The notes beneath the pieces were generated by a model, which searched no databases, had not been told where the DNA came from, and was given only the letters and a program-made list of their open reading frames with translations. The position numbers and the translations under genes were made by a program. 64,000 nucleotides of DNA from Leyella stercorea. GTDB taxonomy: Bacteria; Bacteroidota; Bacteroidia; Bacteroidales; Bacteroidaceae. The DNA is taken from NCBI RefSeq assembly GCF_021531355.1, contig NZ_JADYTS010000002.1, positions 1 to 64,000 on the forward strand, written 5' to 3'. Of this stretch, positions 17,886 to 27,736 are shown one piece after another. Positions within the stretch are counted from its first letter, which is position 1; every line of letters begins with the position of its first letter.

Positions 17886-20800
17886 ATGGAAATTGCAAAA
17901 AATTGTCCATCACGATTCCCGGTAGGGAAGTGCGCGGTGGCATCGCTTGCTATGGGTATGTTGCTTTGTGCAACTAACGCATCGGCAGCCGATGAATTAG
18001 CACGTTCAGTTTATTCTACTACCATGACTCAGCAAAACGAGCAGGTGACTGGTCGCGTTGTTGACGCTAACGGAGAGCCTCTTATTGGCGTTAGCGTTGT
18101 TGAAAAAGGAAACAAGAGCAACGGTTCCGTAACAGACATTGACGGAAAATTCTCGGTTCGCGTTTCTTCAAAATCTACACTCGTAATTTCTTACGTAGGC
18201 TACAAGACTCAGGAAGTTGCTGTAAACGGTCGCAAGACAGTTGAGGTTACTCTTGCAGAGGATGCAGAGTTGCTCAGCGACGTTGTTGTAATCGGTTACG
18301 GTGTTGTAAAGAAGGCCGACTTGGCAGGCTCTGTTGCCGTGATGGACAACAAGGCTTTCAAGGATCAGCCTATCACTCAGGCTTCTGACGCTCTCAACGG
18401 TCGTATGGCAGGTGTGAATGTAGCTTCAGACGGTATTCCTGGCGGTTCGGTTAAGATTCGTGTTCGCGGTGCCAACTCTATTACAAAGAGCAACGATCCT
18501 TTGTACGTAGTTGACGGTATGGTACGTGAGTCGGGTCTCGACGGCATCAACCCTGAGGATATCCAGAGCATGCAGGTGTTGAAGGATGCTTCTTCAACTG
18601 CTATCTACGGTTCGCGTGGTGCCAACGGTGTTGTTATCGTTACAACAAAGACCGGTAAGAAGGGCGAAAGTCACATTATATTCGATGCTTCATACGGTAC
18701 TTCAAAGGCTACCAATCTGCCTAAGATGATGAGCACAAAGGATTATGCTCAGGCTTTGGTAGACTATGCCGGCAAGACAGAGAATGAAGTTAAGGATTTC
18801 TTGAACGGTACTAACCCTGGTGTTGACTGGGTTGATACAATGTTCCGCACCGGTCAGACTCAGAACTACAAGCTCGTCTTCACAAAGGGTACAGACGGTA
18901 TGCAGTCGTATGTATCTGCCAACTATATGAAGAACGAAGGTACACTTGAGGGTAGCCAGTATGAGCGTTTTGCTGCTAAGGCTAACATCAAGACAAACCT
19001 TACAAAGTGGCTCGACGTTACTGTCGACCTTAACGCTTCTCGCGGTATAGGTAAGGGTGTGGCAAGCCTTCCTGGCACAACAAACAACCCATTGTGGATT
19101 GCCTTCAACTCATCTCCTGCAATGAATATGTACGACCAGAACGGCAAGTATGCACAGGATATGTATGGCACAATCGAGCCTAACGCATACGGTATGCTCG
19201 TAGGCAACCAGAGCGAGCGCCGCAACGACGTATTCAATGGTCATATCGACTTGCAGTTCAATATTCTCCCGGGCTTGATCTTCACATCGAGCAATGGTGT
19301 CGACTATTTGAACCACACTGGATACAGTCTTACTTCAGGTAAGGTTTCACGTACAGGCCAGGCTGACATGGGCAACAGTAACTCACAGCGCACATTGCTC
19401 CAGTCTACCAACAACCTTACATATACCAACTCATGGGGTGACCACCACCTTACTGCTACCGGCGTATGGGAGGCAACAAAGAGCACCACTACCAACATGG
19501 GTATCACAGGTTTGAACCTTGTTACTGAGAACGTAGGTTGGTGGAATGCCGAGAACGCACGTACTCAGAAGGCTTCTAACGGTTTCTCTGAATGGACACT
19601 TCTCTCAGGCGTAGGTCGTGTAATGTACAACTTCGCTGACAAGTATATGCTTACCGGTACGTTCCGTGCCGACGGTTCAAGCCGCTTCACCAACAACAAG
19701 TGGGGTTACTTCCCATCAATTGCCGGTGCATGGACCGTTACTAACGAGAAGTTTATGGAAAGCTCACGCGACGTACTGAGCAACTTGAAGATTCGCGCAA
19801 GCTATGGTATCATTGGTAACCAGGACATCACTCCGTACTCTACACTTGCATTGCTTTCAACTACCAATACATACTATGGTGTTGCCAATCCTTCTGTAGG
19901 ATATAAGCTCGACAGAATTGCTACTCCAGACATCAAGTGGGAGAAGACAAAGCAGTTTGACCTTGGTGTTGACCTCGGTTTCTTCAACAACCGTTTGGAG
20001 GTAAGCCTCGACTACTTCAACAAGCAGACAAGCGACGCTCTCCTTTCTACTACAACATCTAACGCATTGGGTGGCTTCACCTATATGGCTAACCTCGGTA
20101 AGGTAGCCAACCAGGGTATGGACATCACTGTAAATGCCCGCGTCATCGAGACTAAGGACTTCCAGTGGCAGACCTCTATCAACGGTACATACTTGAAGAA
20201 TGAGGTTAAGAAACTTACAGACCAGCAGCCGGTTATCCACACTGGTAGCTTCCAGTCGGTAGTAGTTGATCCTTGTATCATCAAGGAAGGTGAGGCACTC
20301 GGTTCGTTCTTTGGACAGGAGTGGGCTGGTATCGACGACGAAGGCTATGATACATATTGGTCTACTAACGATGCCGGTGAGCGTGTAGCTGTAAGAAATC
20401 CGAAGGAAACTGACCGTAAGATTCTTGGTAAGTCGACACCTGACTTCACACTCGGATGGAACAACACCGTAAGCTACAAGAACTGGAGCCTCAATGCATT
20501 CTTCAACTCAGCATTTGGCGTACAGCGTCTTAACGCTCTCCGCTTTGCCATGAACTCAAAGATTGGTAACTCTCGTATGTTCACCGATGCTGACTTCCTC
20601 AAGGAGATTGGCAAGACAATGCCAAACCCGAACGTTGCCAACAACAACTACATCGGTGCTTCGTCTAAGTGGGTTGAGAACGCTAACTACTTCCGTTGCG
20701 AGAACATCACATTGGCTTATGATATGCCGAAGAGCATGACTAAGTTTGCTGATATCCGTTTGAGCTTCAGCGTTCAGAACCTCTTCACAATCACTAACTA

Positions 20801-20915
20801 CAAGGGTTCTAACCCTGCTGGTTACAACGGTGACGGTGATGCTACTGGCGGTATTGACTGCGGTACTTACCCGACTCCGAGAACATTCACTTTCGGTGCA
20901 AGATTCAACTTCTAA
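17886..20915 (+). CDS. SusC/RagA-family TonB-linked outer-membrane transporter (second)
   Basis: A 1009-residue SusC protein with a signal peptide (through NASAADE), a carboxypeptidase-D-like domain (VTGRVVDANGEPLIGVSVVEKG through DIDGKFSVRV), a TonB box (SDVVVIGYGVVKKADL), a plug with DPLYVVDGMVRESGLDGI and STAIYGSRGANGVVIVTTKTGK, and a barrel ending in FGARFNF. The terminal Phe and alternating hydrophobics fit an outer-membrane insertion signal. It is clearly diverged from the SusC at 12246, so the two pairs are not a recent tandem copy and probably bind different ligands or chain lengths. The SusD partner starts 22 bp after the stop. Confidence 0.95.
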   Translation: MEIAKNCPSRFPVGKCAVASLAMGMLLCATNASAADELARSVYSTTMTQQNEQVTGRVVDANGEPLIGVSVVEKGNKSNGSVTDIDGKFSVRVSSKSTLVISYVGYKTQEVAVNGRKTVEVTLAEDAELLSDVVVIGYGVVKKADLAGSVAVMDNKAFKDQPITQASDALNGRMAGVNVASDGIPGGSVKIRVRGANSITKSNDPLYVVDGMVRESGLDGINPEDIQSMQVLKDASSTAIYGSRGANGVVIVTTKTGKKGESHIIFDASYGTSKATNLPKMMSTKDYAQALVDYAGKTENEVKDFLNGTNPGVDWVDTMFRTGQTQNYKLVFTKGTDGMQSYVSANYMKNEGTLEGSQYERFAAKANIKTNLTKWLDVTVDLNASRGIGKGVASLPGTTNNPLWIAFNSSPAMNMYDQNGKYAQDMYGTIEPNAYGMLVGNQSERRNDVFNGHIDLQFNILPGLIFTSSNGVDYLNHTGYSLTSGKVSRTGQADMGNSNSQRTLLQSTNNLTYTNSWGDHHLTATGVWEATKSTTTNMGITGLNLVTENVGWWNAENARTQKASNGFSEWTLLSGVGRVMYNFADKYMLTGTFRADGSSRFTNNKWGYFPSIAGAWTVTNEKFMESSRDVLSNLKIRASYGIIGNQDITPYSTLALLSTTNTYYGVANPSVGYKLDRIATPDIKWEKTKQFDLGVDLGFFNNRLEVSLDYFNKQTSDALLSTTTSNALGGFTYMANLGKVANQGMDITVNARVIETKDFQWQTSINGTYLKNEVKKLTDQQPVIHTGSFQSVVVDPCIIKEGEALGSFFGQEWAGIDDEGYDTYWSTNDAGERVAVRNPKETDRKILGKSTPDFTLGWNNTVSYKNWSLNAFFNSAFGVQRLNALRFAMNSKIGNSRMFTDADFLKEIGKTMPNPNVANNNYIGASSKWVENANYFRCENITLAYDMPKSMTKFADIRLSFSVQNLFTITNYKGSNPAGYNGDGDATGGIDCGTYPTPRTFTFGARFNF

Positions 20916-20937
20916 ACAATTAAAGGAAACATTAGTC

Positions 20938-22692
20938 ATGAAAATTAATATATTACCGGGCTGCCTCCTCGCAGCTTCAATGTTGCTGACAACATCATGT
21001 AGCGACTTCCTTACAGAGGACCCAAAAGGACAGTTGACCAATGAGACACTGTTCAAGACAAAGGCCGACCTCGACCTTGCTGTAAACTCATTGTATTCAA
21101 ACGTTCAGGGCTTCCAGTGCAACTCTAACACTATGATTGTTCAGTGTATGGGTGACGACGTGACATCGACAACTGGTACAAACAAAGCTGCTTATCTCTC
21201 GGCTGACGCTTTTGAGGCTCCGACTGATTTGAAGGGTGTTAACGATCTTTGGAGCTGGTACTACAATATCATCAAGGCTTCGAACTACGTTCTCGACTGC
21301 GCCAAGTTTATGAAGGCTGATATGTCTGAACTGGGCGAGCAGCTTGGACAGGCTTACTTCTGGCGTGCATACGCTTACTACGGACTTGTACGCACATGGG
21401 GTCCTGTACCTATATCGCCAGAGGAGGTTATCTCAGTTGACCTTAAGAACAATACAGACGAGATTCCTTGCGCATCAGTAGAGGAACTTTACAACTATAT
21501 CGTAAAGAGCTTGCAGGCTGCTGAGGCTTGCAACTTGCCAGAGACATATTCGAGTGCGCCTAAGCATCTTGGCGATGCTAACGTATACGTTTCGGCACAG
21601 GCTGTCAAGTCAATGCTCGCTTCGGTATACATGTCAATGGCAGGCTATCCTCTCAAGAAGAGCGAATACTACGCACTTGCTGCTGACAAGGCTAAGGAAG
21701 TTGTTGATGCTGTAAAGGTACGCAACGTACAGACTCTGCTTCCTAACTGGAACAGCGTATATAGCTATGGCAACGACAACCACAACGAGTGTATCCTCGG
21801 CATCTACTACAATGCCAACACCGGTAGCTGGGGTTGGGACGACTCACAGCTGACTTGCTGCCATGTTCCCAGTTCATTGCCATGGGGCGGTTGGGGTGAC
21901 TTCCTCGCCGAGCGCTATTTCTGGTCGAAGTATCCGGAAGGACCTCGTAAGGATGCCGTTTATGCTAAGACATTCCTCACTGGTGAAGGCAACAACGTAG
22001 ACTGGTGGGCTACTATGGATGGTAAGCCTTATTACAAGGTTAAGGGCGAAGACGGAAAGGACAAGACCAATGCCGTATTCTCTGACTACCGTCCGATGTT
22101 CACAGGCTTCTCTGTAAACTGTGACGAAAAGGGTTCGCCGCTCAAGATTGATTTCGACTGCACAAAGCCTCTCTATGCTGGTATGACTCTTGGCAAGCGC
22201 CACCAGCTCATCCGCTACGCAGAGGTGCTCTGCTGGTTTGCTGAGTCGGCTGCTCGCTCTGGCAAGTATATCAATGAGGCTAAGGAAGCCTTGAAGCAGA
22301 TTCGTTCACGTGCATACAGCGACCCTGCTGCTGTATCTGCTATCGACGGTATGTCAAACGACCAGCTTGCTGAGGCTGCTTACAACGAGCACAGATATGA
22401 GGTTGCAGGCAACGTTCTTGGTATGGTTACATGCCGTGAAGACGAGTTCCGTATGGAGCGTCTGCAGGATGTATTCAACTATCGTGTTGGTCCTCAGAGC
22501 GATGTTCTCGTTCCTGCTGGTACTGTTACACACAGCCAGACTGCCAAGGGTGAGCCGTTTGAATATACTCTGAAGGAAGACCTCGTTCTTCCGGAGAACA
22601 TGCAGGTGACTGGTGCTTGGAAGGGTGAAAACTCGGTTTACCACATCTATCCTCCAACAGAGGTAGAGCGCAACCCGAACTTGAAGCGTTAG
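20938..22692 (+). CDS. SusD/RagB-family nutrient-binding lipoprotein (second)
   Basis: The start is put at the ATG at 20938 (MKINILPGCLLAASMLLTTSC, lipidated Cys21); the frame is open further left but only inside the SusC gene. The 584-residue protein has SusD features: DFLTEDPKGQLTNETLF after the Cys, YFWRAYAYYGLVRTWGPVP, and a C-terminal IRSRAYSDP plus YNEHRYEVAGN. It should form the lid of the preceding SusC. A bidirectional terminator follows and separates it from the convergent GH16 gene. Confidence 0.95.
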   Translation: MKINILPGCLLAASMLLTTSCSDFLTEDPKGQLTNETLFKTKADLDLAVNSLYSNVQGFQCNSNTMIVQCMGDDVTSTTGTNKAAYLSADAFEAPTDLKGVNDLWSWYYNIIKASNYVLDCAKFMKADMSELGEQLGQAYFWRAYAYYGLVRTWGPVPISPEEVISVDLKNNTDEIPCASVEELYNYIVKSLQAAEACNLPETYSSAPKHLGDANVYVSAQAVKSMLASVYMSMAGYPLKKSEYYALAADKAKEVVDAVKVRNVQTLLPNWNSVYSYGNDNHNECILGIYYNANTGSWGWDDSQLTCCHVPSSLPWGGWGDFLAERYFWSKYPEGPRKDAVYAKTFLTGEGNNVDWWATMDGKPYYKVKGEDGKDKTNAVFSDYRPMFTGFSVNCDEKGSPLKIDFDCTKPLYAGMTLGKRHQLIRYAEVLCWFAESAARSGKYINEAKEALKQIRSRAYSDPAAVSAIDGMSNDQLAEAAYNEHRYEVAGNVLGMVTCREDEFRMERLQDVFNYRVGPQSDVLVPAGTVTHSQTAKGEPFEYTLKEDLVLPENMQVTGAWKGENSVYHIYPPTEVERNPNLKR

Positions 22693-22721
22693 TTTAGTAA
22701 ATATATAGTAAGTAATGAATG

Positions 22722-22768
22722 AAAATCGGCAAGCCAGACCTTGTATAGGTCGCGGCTTGCCGATTTTT
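22722..22768. terminator. Bidirectional terminator between SusD and GH16
   Basis: A long stem, AAAATCGGCAAGCC with GGCTTGCCGATTTT plus an inner AGACC/GGTC pairing, is flanked by T-rich sequence on both strands. It sits between convergent genes. Confidence 0.87.
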
Positions 22769-22795
22769 ATTGTTTTTATTTATTCAATTATTCCT

Positions 22796-23575
22796 TTATT
22801 CTTTCAGTTCATAGAACTTCACCCAGTCAATTTCCATTTCAACGGGCAATTGCTTGTGGTCGGCTTTGCCAACCCATGAGCCTTCTATCTGCATATCTAT
22901 GAGCAGGTAGAACGGACGATTGAATGGAAACTGTCCTTCCTTGTCGGTCTGTATGCGAGGGTAGGCGAAGTAGCGGTCGCCGTTGACTGAGAACACTATT
23001 GAGTCGGGCAACAGTTCTACGCCGTATGTGTTGTATCCGTCGCGGTCGATAGAGTGGGTCTTGCCGTGAGGCGGTGTGTCCTGTAGTTTGAGGTTGTAGG
23101 TGTAGTTGGTGTGTATGGTCTGATAGGCAATGTTGTCGTGATTGAGATGCTCCATGATGTCTATTTCGCCTCCGTGAGGCCACTGAATGTCCTCGTCGGG
23201 CATCATCCATATAGCAGGCCATGCTCCCTGTGCGCTGCCGAGCTTGGCTCTCACCTCTACCTTGCCGTACTTGACGGTGCGCTTGTGTTTGGTGTAGAGT
23301 CCGCCAGTGACAAATTGTGCTGTATCGGCTTCGTGATTGGTGTTGACTGCGCCACGCAGTATGAGTTTGCCGTCGCGCACAGCATAGAGCGAGTCGGCAG
23401 GCGACATGTATCGTTTCCAGTCGGCACCGGCACTGCGAGGAATCTTGGTCCACGAGCGGCTGTCGAATGTCTTGCCGTTGAAGTGGTCTTGCCATACGAG
23501 GCGATATTTGTGGGGTGTGGATGCAAACGACGCCACGCTGAGCGCCAATGCGATAAGGGTAGTCAGGATTTTCAT
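22796..23575 (-). CDS. Glycoside hydrolase family 16 beta-glucanase-like enzyme
   Basis: A 259-residue secreted enzyme with a signal peptide (about 1-18). The GH16 catalytic strand is intact: GGEIDIMEH, with the nucleophile Glu137, the assisting Asp139 and the acid/base Glu142. Other family features are GKVEVRAKLGSAQGAWPAIW before it and a GxNTYGVELLPD-like strand after it. GH16 enzymes cleave internal beta-1,3 or beta-1,3/1,4-glucan bonds, or related galactans, with retention. The M in EIDIME matches the beta-bulge type common in laminarinases and lichenases, but the substrate cannot be fixed by eye. The gene converges on the SusCD pair, suggesting one glycan locus. Its promoter may be the imperfect TAACTTTA box about 20 bp before the ATG. 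Confidence 0.92.
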   Translation of the reverse strand: MKILTTLIALALSVASFASTPHKYRLVWQDHFNGKTFDSRSWTKIPRSAGADWKRYMSPADSLYAVRDGKLILRGAVNTNHEADTAQFVTGGLYTKHKRTVKYGKVEVRAKLGSAQGAWPAIWMMPDEDIQWPHGGEIDIMEHLNHDNIAYQTIHTNYTYNLKLQDTPPHGKTHSIDRDGYNTYGVELLPDSIVFSVNGDRYFAYPRIQTDKEGQFPFNRPFYLLIDMQIEGSWVGKADHKQLPVEMEIDWVKFYELKE

Positions 23576-23608
23576 TTGTTTAAGTAGTAAAGTTATTATA
23601 CATAAAAA

Positions 23609-23646
23609 AGGAGCCGAACCCCGGCTGAGGTTCGGCTCCTATAATT
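23609..23646 (-). terminator. Terminator of mdh
   Basis: A perfect 12-bp stem (AGGAGCCGAACC with GGTTCGGCTCCT) followed on the minus strand by a T6 tract. It lies between mdh and the GH16 gene, so GH16 is probably transcribed separately. Confidence 0.87.
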
Positions 23647-23679
23647 ATTTAGAGATAATGTTGTCTCTGCCTTGTTTGA

Positions 23680-24672
23680 TTAGAGGTTCGGGTTGAGCTC
23701 GTTCCACTTCTCAACAGCCGGTACGATGCCAAGCTCTACGATTTCGTCGCGCATCTTGCAGAGGTGCTCGTAAGACTTAGCGAGGCTTGCCATCTCCTCC
23801 TCAGTGCCTGCAGGCTCTGTGAAGTGAACGCCAGTCTTGTCGATTGTAGAAGGCATAGCCATCATAACGTTCTTGAAGCCGCACTTGTCGCAGTTAACGT
23901 AGCAACCTGCTGGCAATGTGAACTTCTCGCCACCCATAGCAGCCTCGATCATCTTAACAGCGTTGTAAGCCGGGCTCTGGAATGAAGAGCGGCCACGGAG
24001 CTTGATAATGTTAGAGCCACCCTGTACGGTGTGGTGCTTGATCTCCTCCCAACGCTCGTCGCTGAGACCCATCTCAGAGAGAGGCTTGCCGTCAACCTTA
24101 ACCTGTGAAGCGAATACAGCCATCTGCTCGCCGTGGCCACCGTATGTGTGAGCGCCAGTTACCTTGTCCTGCTGTACGCCGAACTCGAGGGCGAGAGCCT
24201 GCTGCAGACGTGTAGAGTCAAGAGCAGCGAGTGATGTGAGCTGGTTTGGCTTCAAACCTGAGTGGATAAGAGCTGTGAGGGCTGTAACGTCAGCCGGGTT
24301 GAAGATAACAACTACGTGCTCTACGTCCGGGCAGTACTTCTTGATGTTGTCACCGAACTCAGCAGCGATCTTGCAGTTGCCCTTGAGAAGATCCTCACGA
24401 GTCATGCCGTCCTTACGAGGAGCACCGCCTGAAGAGATGATATACTTAGCGCCTGTGAAAGCCTCCTTAGGATCAACTGTGTAAGAGAGGTTAGCACCAG
24501 GGAATGCGCACTGCTGCATCTCGTCGAATACACCGTGTACACCCGGCTCATAGATATCATAAAGACAGATGTTAGGAGTGAGACCGAGCATAAGAGCGCT
24601 CTGTACCATGTTAGAACCAATCATACCGCCGGCACCGACGATCAAGAGTTTTTCGTTACTTAAAAATGCCAT
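23680..24672 (-). CDS. mdh: Malate dehydrogenase
   Basis: A 330-residue cytoplasmic enzyme interconverting malate and oxaloacetate with NAD. It has the nucleotide-binding GAGGMIGS near residue 13, the substrate-binding Arg in SGGAPRKDGMTREDLL, the DSTRLQ helix and the catalytic His in HTYGGHGEQM. In Bacteroidales it supports the reductive fumarate/succinate branch. Codon use is strongly biased to C- and G-ending codons, as in highly expressed genes. It has its own promoter and terminator. Confidence 0.96.
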   Translation of the reverse strand: MAFLSNEKLLIVGAGGMIGSNMVQSALMLGLTPNICLYDIYEPGVHGVFDEMQQCAFPGANLSYTVDPKEAFTGAKYIISSGGAPRKDGMTREDLLKGNCKIAAEFGDNIKKYCPDVEHVVVIFNPADVTALTALIHSGLKPNQLTSLAALDSTRLQQALALEFGVQQDKVTGAHTYGGHGEQMAVFASQVKVDGKPLSEMGLSDERWEEIKHHTVQGGSNIIKLRGRSSFQSPAYNAVKMIEAAMGGEKFTLPAGCYVNCDKCGFKNVMMAMPSTIDKTGVHFTEPAGTEEEMASLAKSYEHLCKMRDEIVELGIVPAVEKWNELNPNL

Positions 24673-24733
24673 AATAAATTACGTTTTTATTATTGTGTTA
24701 TATAAATATGTATTTCTCCTTTTTTTGTAAGTG

Positions 24734-24763
24734 CAAAGATACAATTTTTTTGAAACAAACAAA
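24734..24763 (-). promoter_or_regulatory. mdh promoter
   Basis: On the minus strand, -7 TATCTTTG (24741 to 24734) and -33 TTTG (24763 to 24760) are spaced by 18 bp. Confidence 0.8.
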
Positions 24764-24856
24764 CTATTATGCCCTCTTTTAAGTGTTGTTTATTCTTAAA
24801 ATTTTGCGATGTGGCTTGTCTGTTCTTTTTTATAGGTTTTTGCCTCTCGAAATTTG

Positions 24857-24885
24857 TTTGTTTGCCTAAAACTGCCTAACTTTAC
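24857..24885 (+). promoter_or_regulatory. Possible promoter of the aminopeptidase gene
   Basis: TAACTTTA at 24878-24885 is one base off the -7 consensus, with TTTG at 24857-24860. A short GTTGACGAGTTGA direct repeat follows at about 24893-24922. Nothing else is seen in the 24673-24986 gap. Confidence 0.4.
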
Positions 24886-24986
24886 ACGAAAATGTTGACG
24901 AGTTGATGTGTTGACGAGTTGACAAGGGCGTATGTATTGACCTATTTCAAATAATGTTGCAATTAATGATTAAAAACAAATCAAAT

Positions 24987-26780
24987 ATGACAGACACAAA
25001 GATTATTGCGTCGCGCCTGGAAGCGCTACGCGAGGAGATGCGCCGTGAGCATCTCTCGGCATTTATCTTCCCGAGTTCCGACCCGCACATGAGCGAGTAT
25101 GTTCCATCGCGCTGGGAGGGACGTAAGTGGATATCAGGGTTTGACGGTTCGGCTGGTACGGCTGTTGTGACACTGCATTCGGCTGCGCTGTGGACCGACT
25201 CACGCTATTTCATCGCTGCCGAGCAGCAACTCGCCGGCACGGAGTTTCAGCTGATGCGCGAGCGTCTGGACGACACTCCTACTATTCCCGAGTGGATAGC
25301 GCAGCAGTCTAAGGACGGCGACTCTACTGAGGTGGGTGTAGACGGTATGTGTATGGCTCTTTCGGAAGTGGAGGACATGAAGGCCGAACTGAAGCTGCTG
25401 GGCGGACTGACAATGCGCACCAATCTCGACATTCTGGAGCGTGTGTGGACCGACCGTCCGTCGGTGCCGTCGGACAAGGTGAACATTCAGCCTTTGGAAT
25501 ATGCCGGCGAGGCTTGCTCGGACAAGCTCGACCGCATACGCCACAAACTGCTGCGCCAGGGTGCATCGGGCATGTTGCTGACACAGCTCGACGACATTGC
25601 ATGGACACTCAACCTGCGTTGCACCGACGTACACTGCACACCGGTGTTCGTGTCGTGGCTCATCATTGCCGAGGATTCAGCCACCTTATATATAAAAGGT
25701 GAAAAGCTGACGCCTGAGGTGGTGGCTTATCTCAAGGAGCAGAACGTGGACGTTGCCGAATACGATGACATAATAGAGGGACTGAAGGCTTACGGCGGAT
25801 ACACGCTGCTCATCGACCCTGCTACAGTCAACTATACTCTCTCGCAGGTGCGTGGCAATTACCGCGTGGTGAGCGCTCCGTCGCCCGTTCCAGCCATGAA
25901 GGCTGTGAAGAGCGAAGCAGAGTGTGAGGGCTATCGCCGAGCCATGCTGCGCGACGGTGTGGCAATGGTACGCTTCCTGAAATGGCTGGAGCAGGCTGTG
26001 CCGCGGGGCAACGAGACCGAGCTGTCGGTAAGCGAGAAGCTGCGCCAGCTGCGTGCTGAGCAACCGTTGTATCGCGACAACTCGTTTGACACTATTGCAG
26101 GATATGAGAAGCATGGTGCCATTGTACACTACGAGCCGACTCCAGAGAGCGACATACCGTTGAAGCCCGAAGGATTCCTGCTGCTCGACAGCGGCGCACA
26201 GTATACCGACGGCACAACAGACATAACACGTACCATACAGCTCGGACCCGTGAGCGACCTGCATCGTCGTGTGTATACGCTCGTGCTGAAGGGACACTTG
26301 TCGCTGGAGAACCTCTGCTTCCCACGTGGAGCGGCTGGCACTCAGCTCGACGCCATAGCACGTTCGGCTATGTGGCGCGAAGGAATGAACTATATGCATG
26401 GCACAGGTCACGGCGTTGGCTCATACCTCAGTGTACACGAAGGCCCTCACCAGATACGTCAGGAGTATCGTGGCACACCGATGGTGGAGGGTATGACCGT
26501 AACGGACGAGCCCGGTCTGTATCTTGCCGACCGTTTCGGCGTGCGCATTGAGAACGTGCTGCTCGTAGTGCCTTACATCACTACAGAATTCGGCCGCTTC
26601 GTGCGTTTCGAGCCTCTCACACTCTGTCCTATCGACACCACCCCGATTGTTGTAGACATGCTCAGTGCCGAAGAACGTTCGGTACTGAATGCTTATCATC
26701 AGATGGTGTACGAACGCCTGTCGCCGCTGCTCAACGAAGATGAGCGCGAGTGGCTACGCTTAAAGACGGAGGCGATCTAA
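24987..26780 (+). CDS. Xaa-Pro aminopeptidase (M24B family)
   Basis: A 597-residue cytoplasmic metallopeptidase removing N-terminal residues before proline. The ATG at 24987 (MTDTKIIASRLEALR) is chosen over the one 33 bp upstream because it begins at the conserved first helix. Two creatinase-type N-terminal domains (FPSSDPHMSEYVP, then ISGFDGSAGTAVV) precede the pita-bread catalytic domain. The metal ligands are visible: Asp in LLLDSGAQYTDGTTDITRT (two Asp), His in HGTGHGVGSYLSVHEGP, Glu in TVTDEPGLY and Glu in GVRIENVLLV. The long form with three domains resembles eukaryotic-type aminopeptidase P. The EamA transporter starts 9 bp after it, likely in one operon. Confidence 0.93.
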   Translation: MTDTKIIASRLEALREEMRREHLSAFIFPSSDPHMSEYVPSRWEGRKWISGFDGSAGTAVVTLHSAALWTDSRYFIAAEQQLAGTEFQLMRERLDDTPTIPEWIAQQSKDGDSTEVGVDGMCMALSEVEDMKAELKLLGGLTMRTNLDILERVWTDRPSVPSDKVNIQPLEYAGEACSDKLDRIRHKLLRQGASGMLLTQLDDIAWTLNLRCTDVHCTPVFVSWLIIAEDSATLYIKGEKLTPEVVAYLKEQNVDVAEYDDIIEGLKAYGGYTLLIDPATVNYTLSQVRGNYRVVSAPSPVPAMKAVKSEAECEGYRRAMLRDGVAMVRFLKWLEQAVPRGNETELSVSEKLRQLRAEQPLYRDNSFDTIAGYEKHGAIVHYEPTPESDIPLKPEGFLLLDSGAQYTDGTTDITRTIQLGPVSDLHRRVYTLVLKGHLSLENLCFPRGAAGTQLDAIARSAMWREGMNYMHGTGHGVGSYLSVHEGPHQIRQEYRGTPMVEGMTVTDEPGLYLADRFGVRIENVLLVVPYITTEFGRFVRFEPLTLCPIDTTPIVVDMLSAEERSVLNAYHQMVYERLSPLLNEDEREWLRLKTEAI

Positions 26781-26789
26781 GCAATAGAT

Positions 26790-27734
26790 ATGAATCCTAA
26801 ATTAAGAGGTACTATATGCGGAGTTGCCGCTGCGGTATTCTATGGCACCAATCCACTTGGTGCCATGAATCTATATGCCGACGGCATCACAGCCAACTCC
26901 ACACTGTTCTATCGTTTTGGAATAGCGGCGCTCATGCTGGCTGTGATGATGCTGGTGCAGCGCAAGTCGTTTGCCCTGACACGCCGTGAACTTATCACGC
27001 TCGTAGCGTTGGGCATACTTATGGGTTCGTCGTCGTCGTCGCTATACATCAGTTTCAACCACATGGATGTGGGCATCGCGTCGACACTGCTGTTTGTCTA
27101 TCCCGTAATGGTGGCTATAATCATGGCTGCCCTGTTCAAGGAGAAGGTGACGGCAGCCACTGTCCTCGCCATAGTGCTGTCGCTCGGAGGCATTGCACTG
27201 CTCAATCATACTGAGGGAGGAGCCTCGCTCAGCACGCTGGGTGTGACGCTCGTGATGATTTCGTCGCTGACATATGCTGTGTATATAGTCGTTGTCAACA
27301 AGTCGTCGCTGCGTATGTCGTCGGTCAAGCTGACGTTCTACACTCTGGTGTTCGGCCTGTGTACTATATTGTGCTACACCTTTGCCATGGGCGAGACGGT
27401 ACAGCTGATTGACACTCCGCGCCAGTGGTTTTACGCCACACAGCTTGCGCTGCTGCCAACGGTGCTCTCGCTTGTATTGATGGTGGTGGCTGTGCACGAC
27501 ATCGGTTCTACCCCGACTGCCATCATGGGTGCGCTGGAGCCGATGACGGCAGTAGCCATTGGTGTTCTGTGCTTTGGCGAGTACTTCACGTCGCGCCTCG
27601 CACTGGGCATCATCCTCATCCTTACTGCCGTATTGCTTATCATCTGCGGCAAGGATCTGTCGCCACACAAGGTGACAATGGTGCTCGGAAAACTCGGGCG
27701 CAAACTGACAAAGACATGGCGATGGAAGTCGTAG
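26790..27734 (+). CDS. EamA/DMT-family transporter
   Basis: A 314-residue inner-membrane protein with about ten hydrophobic helices in two similar halves, the hallmark of drug/metabolite transporters (first half around GVAAAVFYGTNPLGAMN, second around SSLTYAVYIVVVNKSS). The second half has the conserved STPTAIMGALEPMTAV segment. The substrate is unknown; relatives export amino acids, nucleotides or drugs. The C-terminus is basic (GRKLTKTWRWKS), consistent with a cytoplasmic end. It lies 9 bp after the aminopeptidase gene. Confidence 0.9.
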   Translation: MNPKLRGTICGVAAAVFYGTNPLGAMNLYADGITANSTLFYRFGIAALMLAVMMLVQRKSFALTRRELITLVALGILMGSSSSSLYISFNHMDVGIASTLLFVYPVMVAIIMAALFKEKVTAATVLAIVLSLGGIALLNHTEGGASLSTLGVTLVMISSLTYAVYIVVVNKSSLRMSSVKLTFYTLVFGLCTILCYTFAMGETVQLIDTPRQWFYATQLALLPTVLSLVLMVVAVHDIGSTPTAIMGALEPMTAVAIGVLCFGEYFTSRLALGIILILTAVLLIICGKDLSPHKVTMVLGKLGRKLTKTWRWKS

Positions 27735-27736
27735 AA

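Noticed and set aside
20830..20937. Longer N-terminus for the second SusD
   Set aside because: The extra 36 codons lie inside the SusC gene; the lipoprotein signal begins at 20938.
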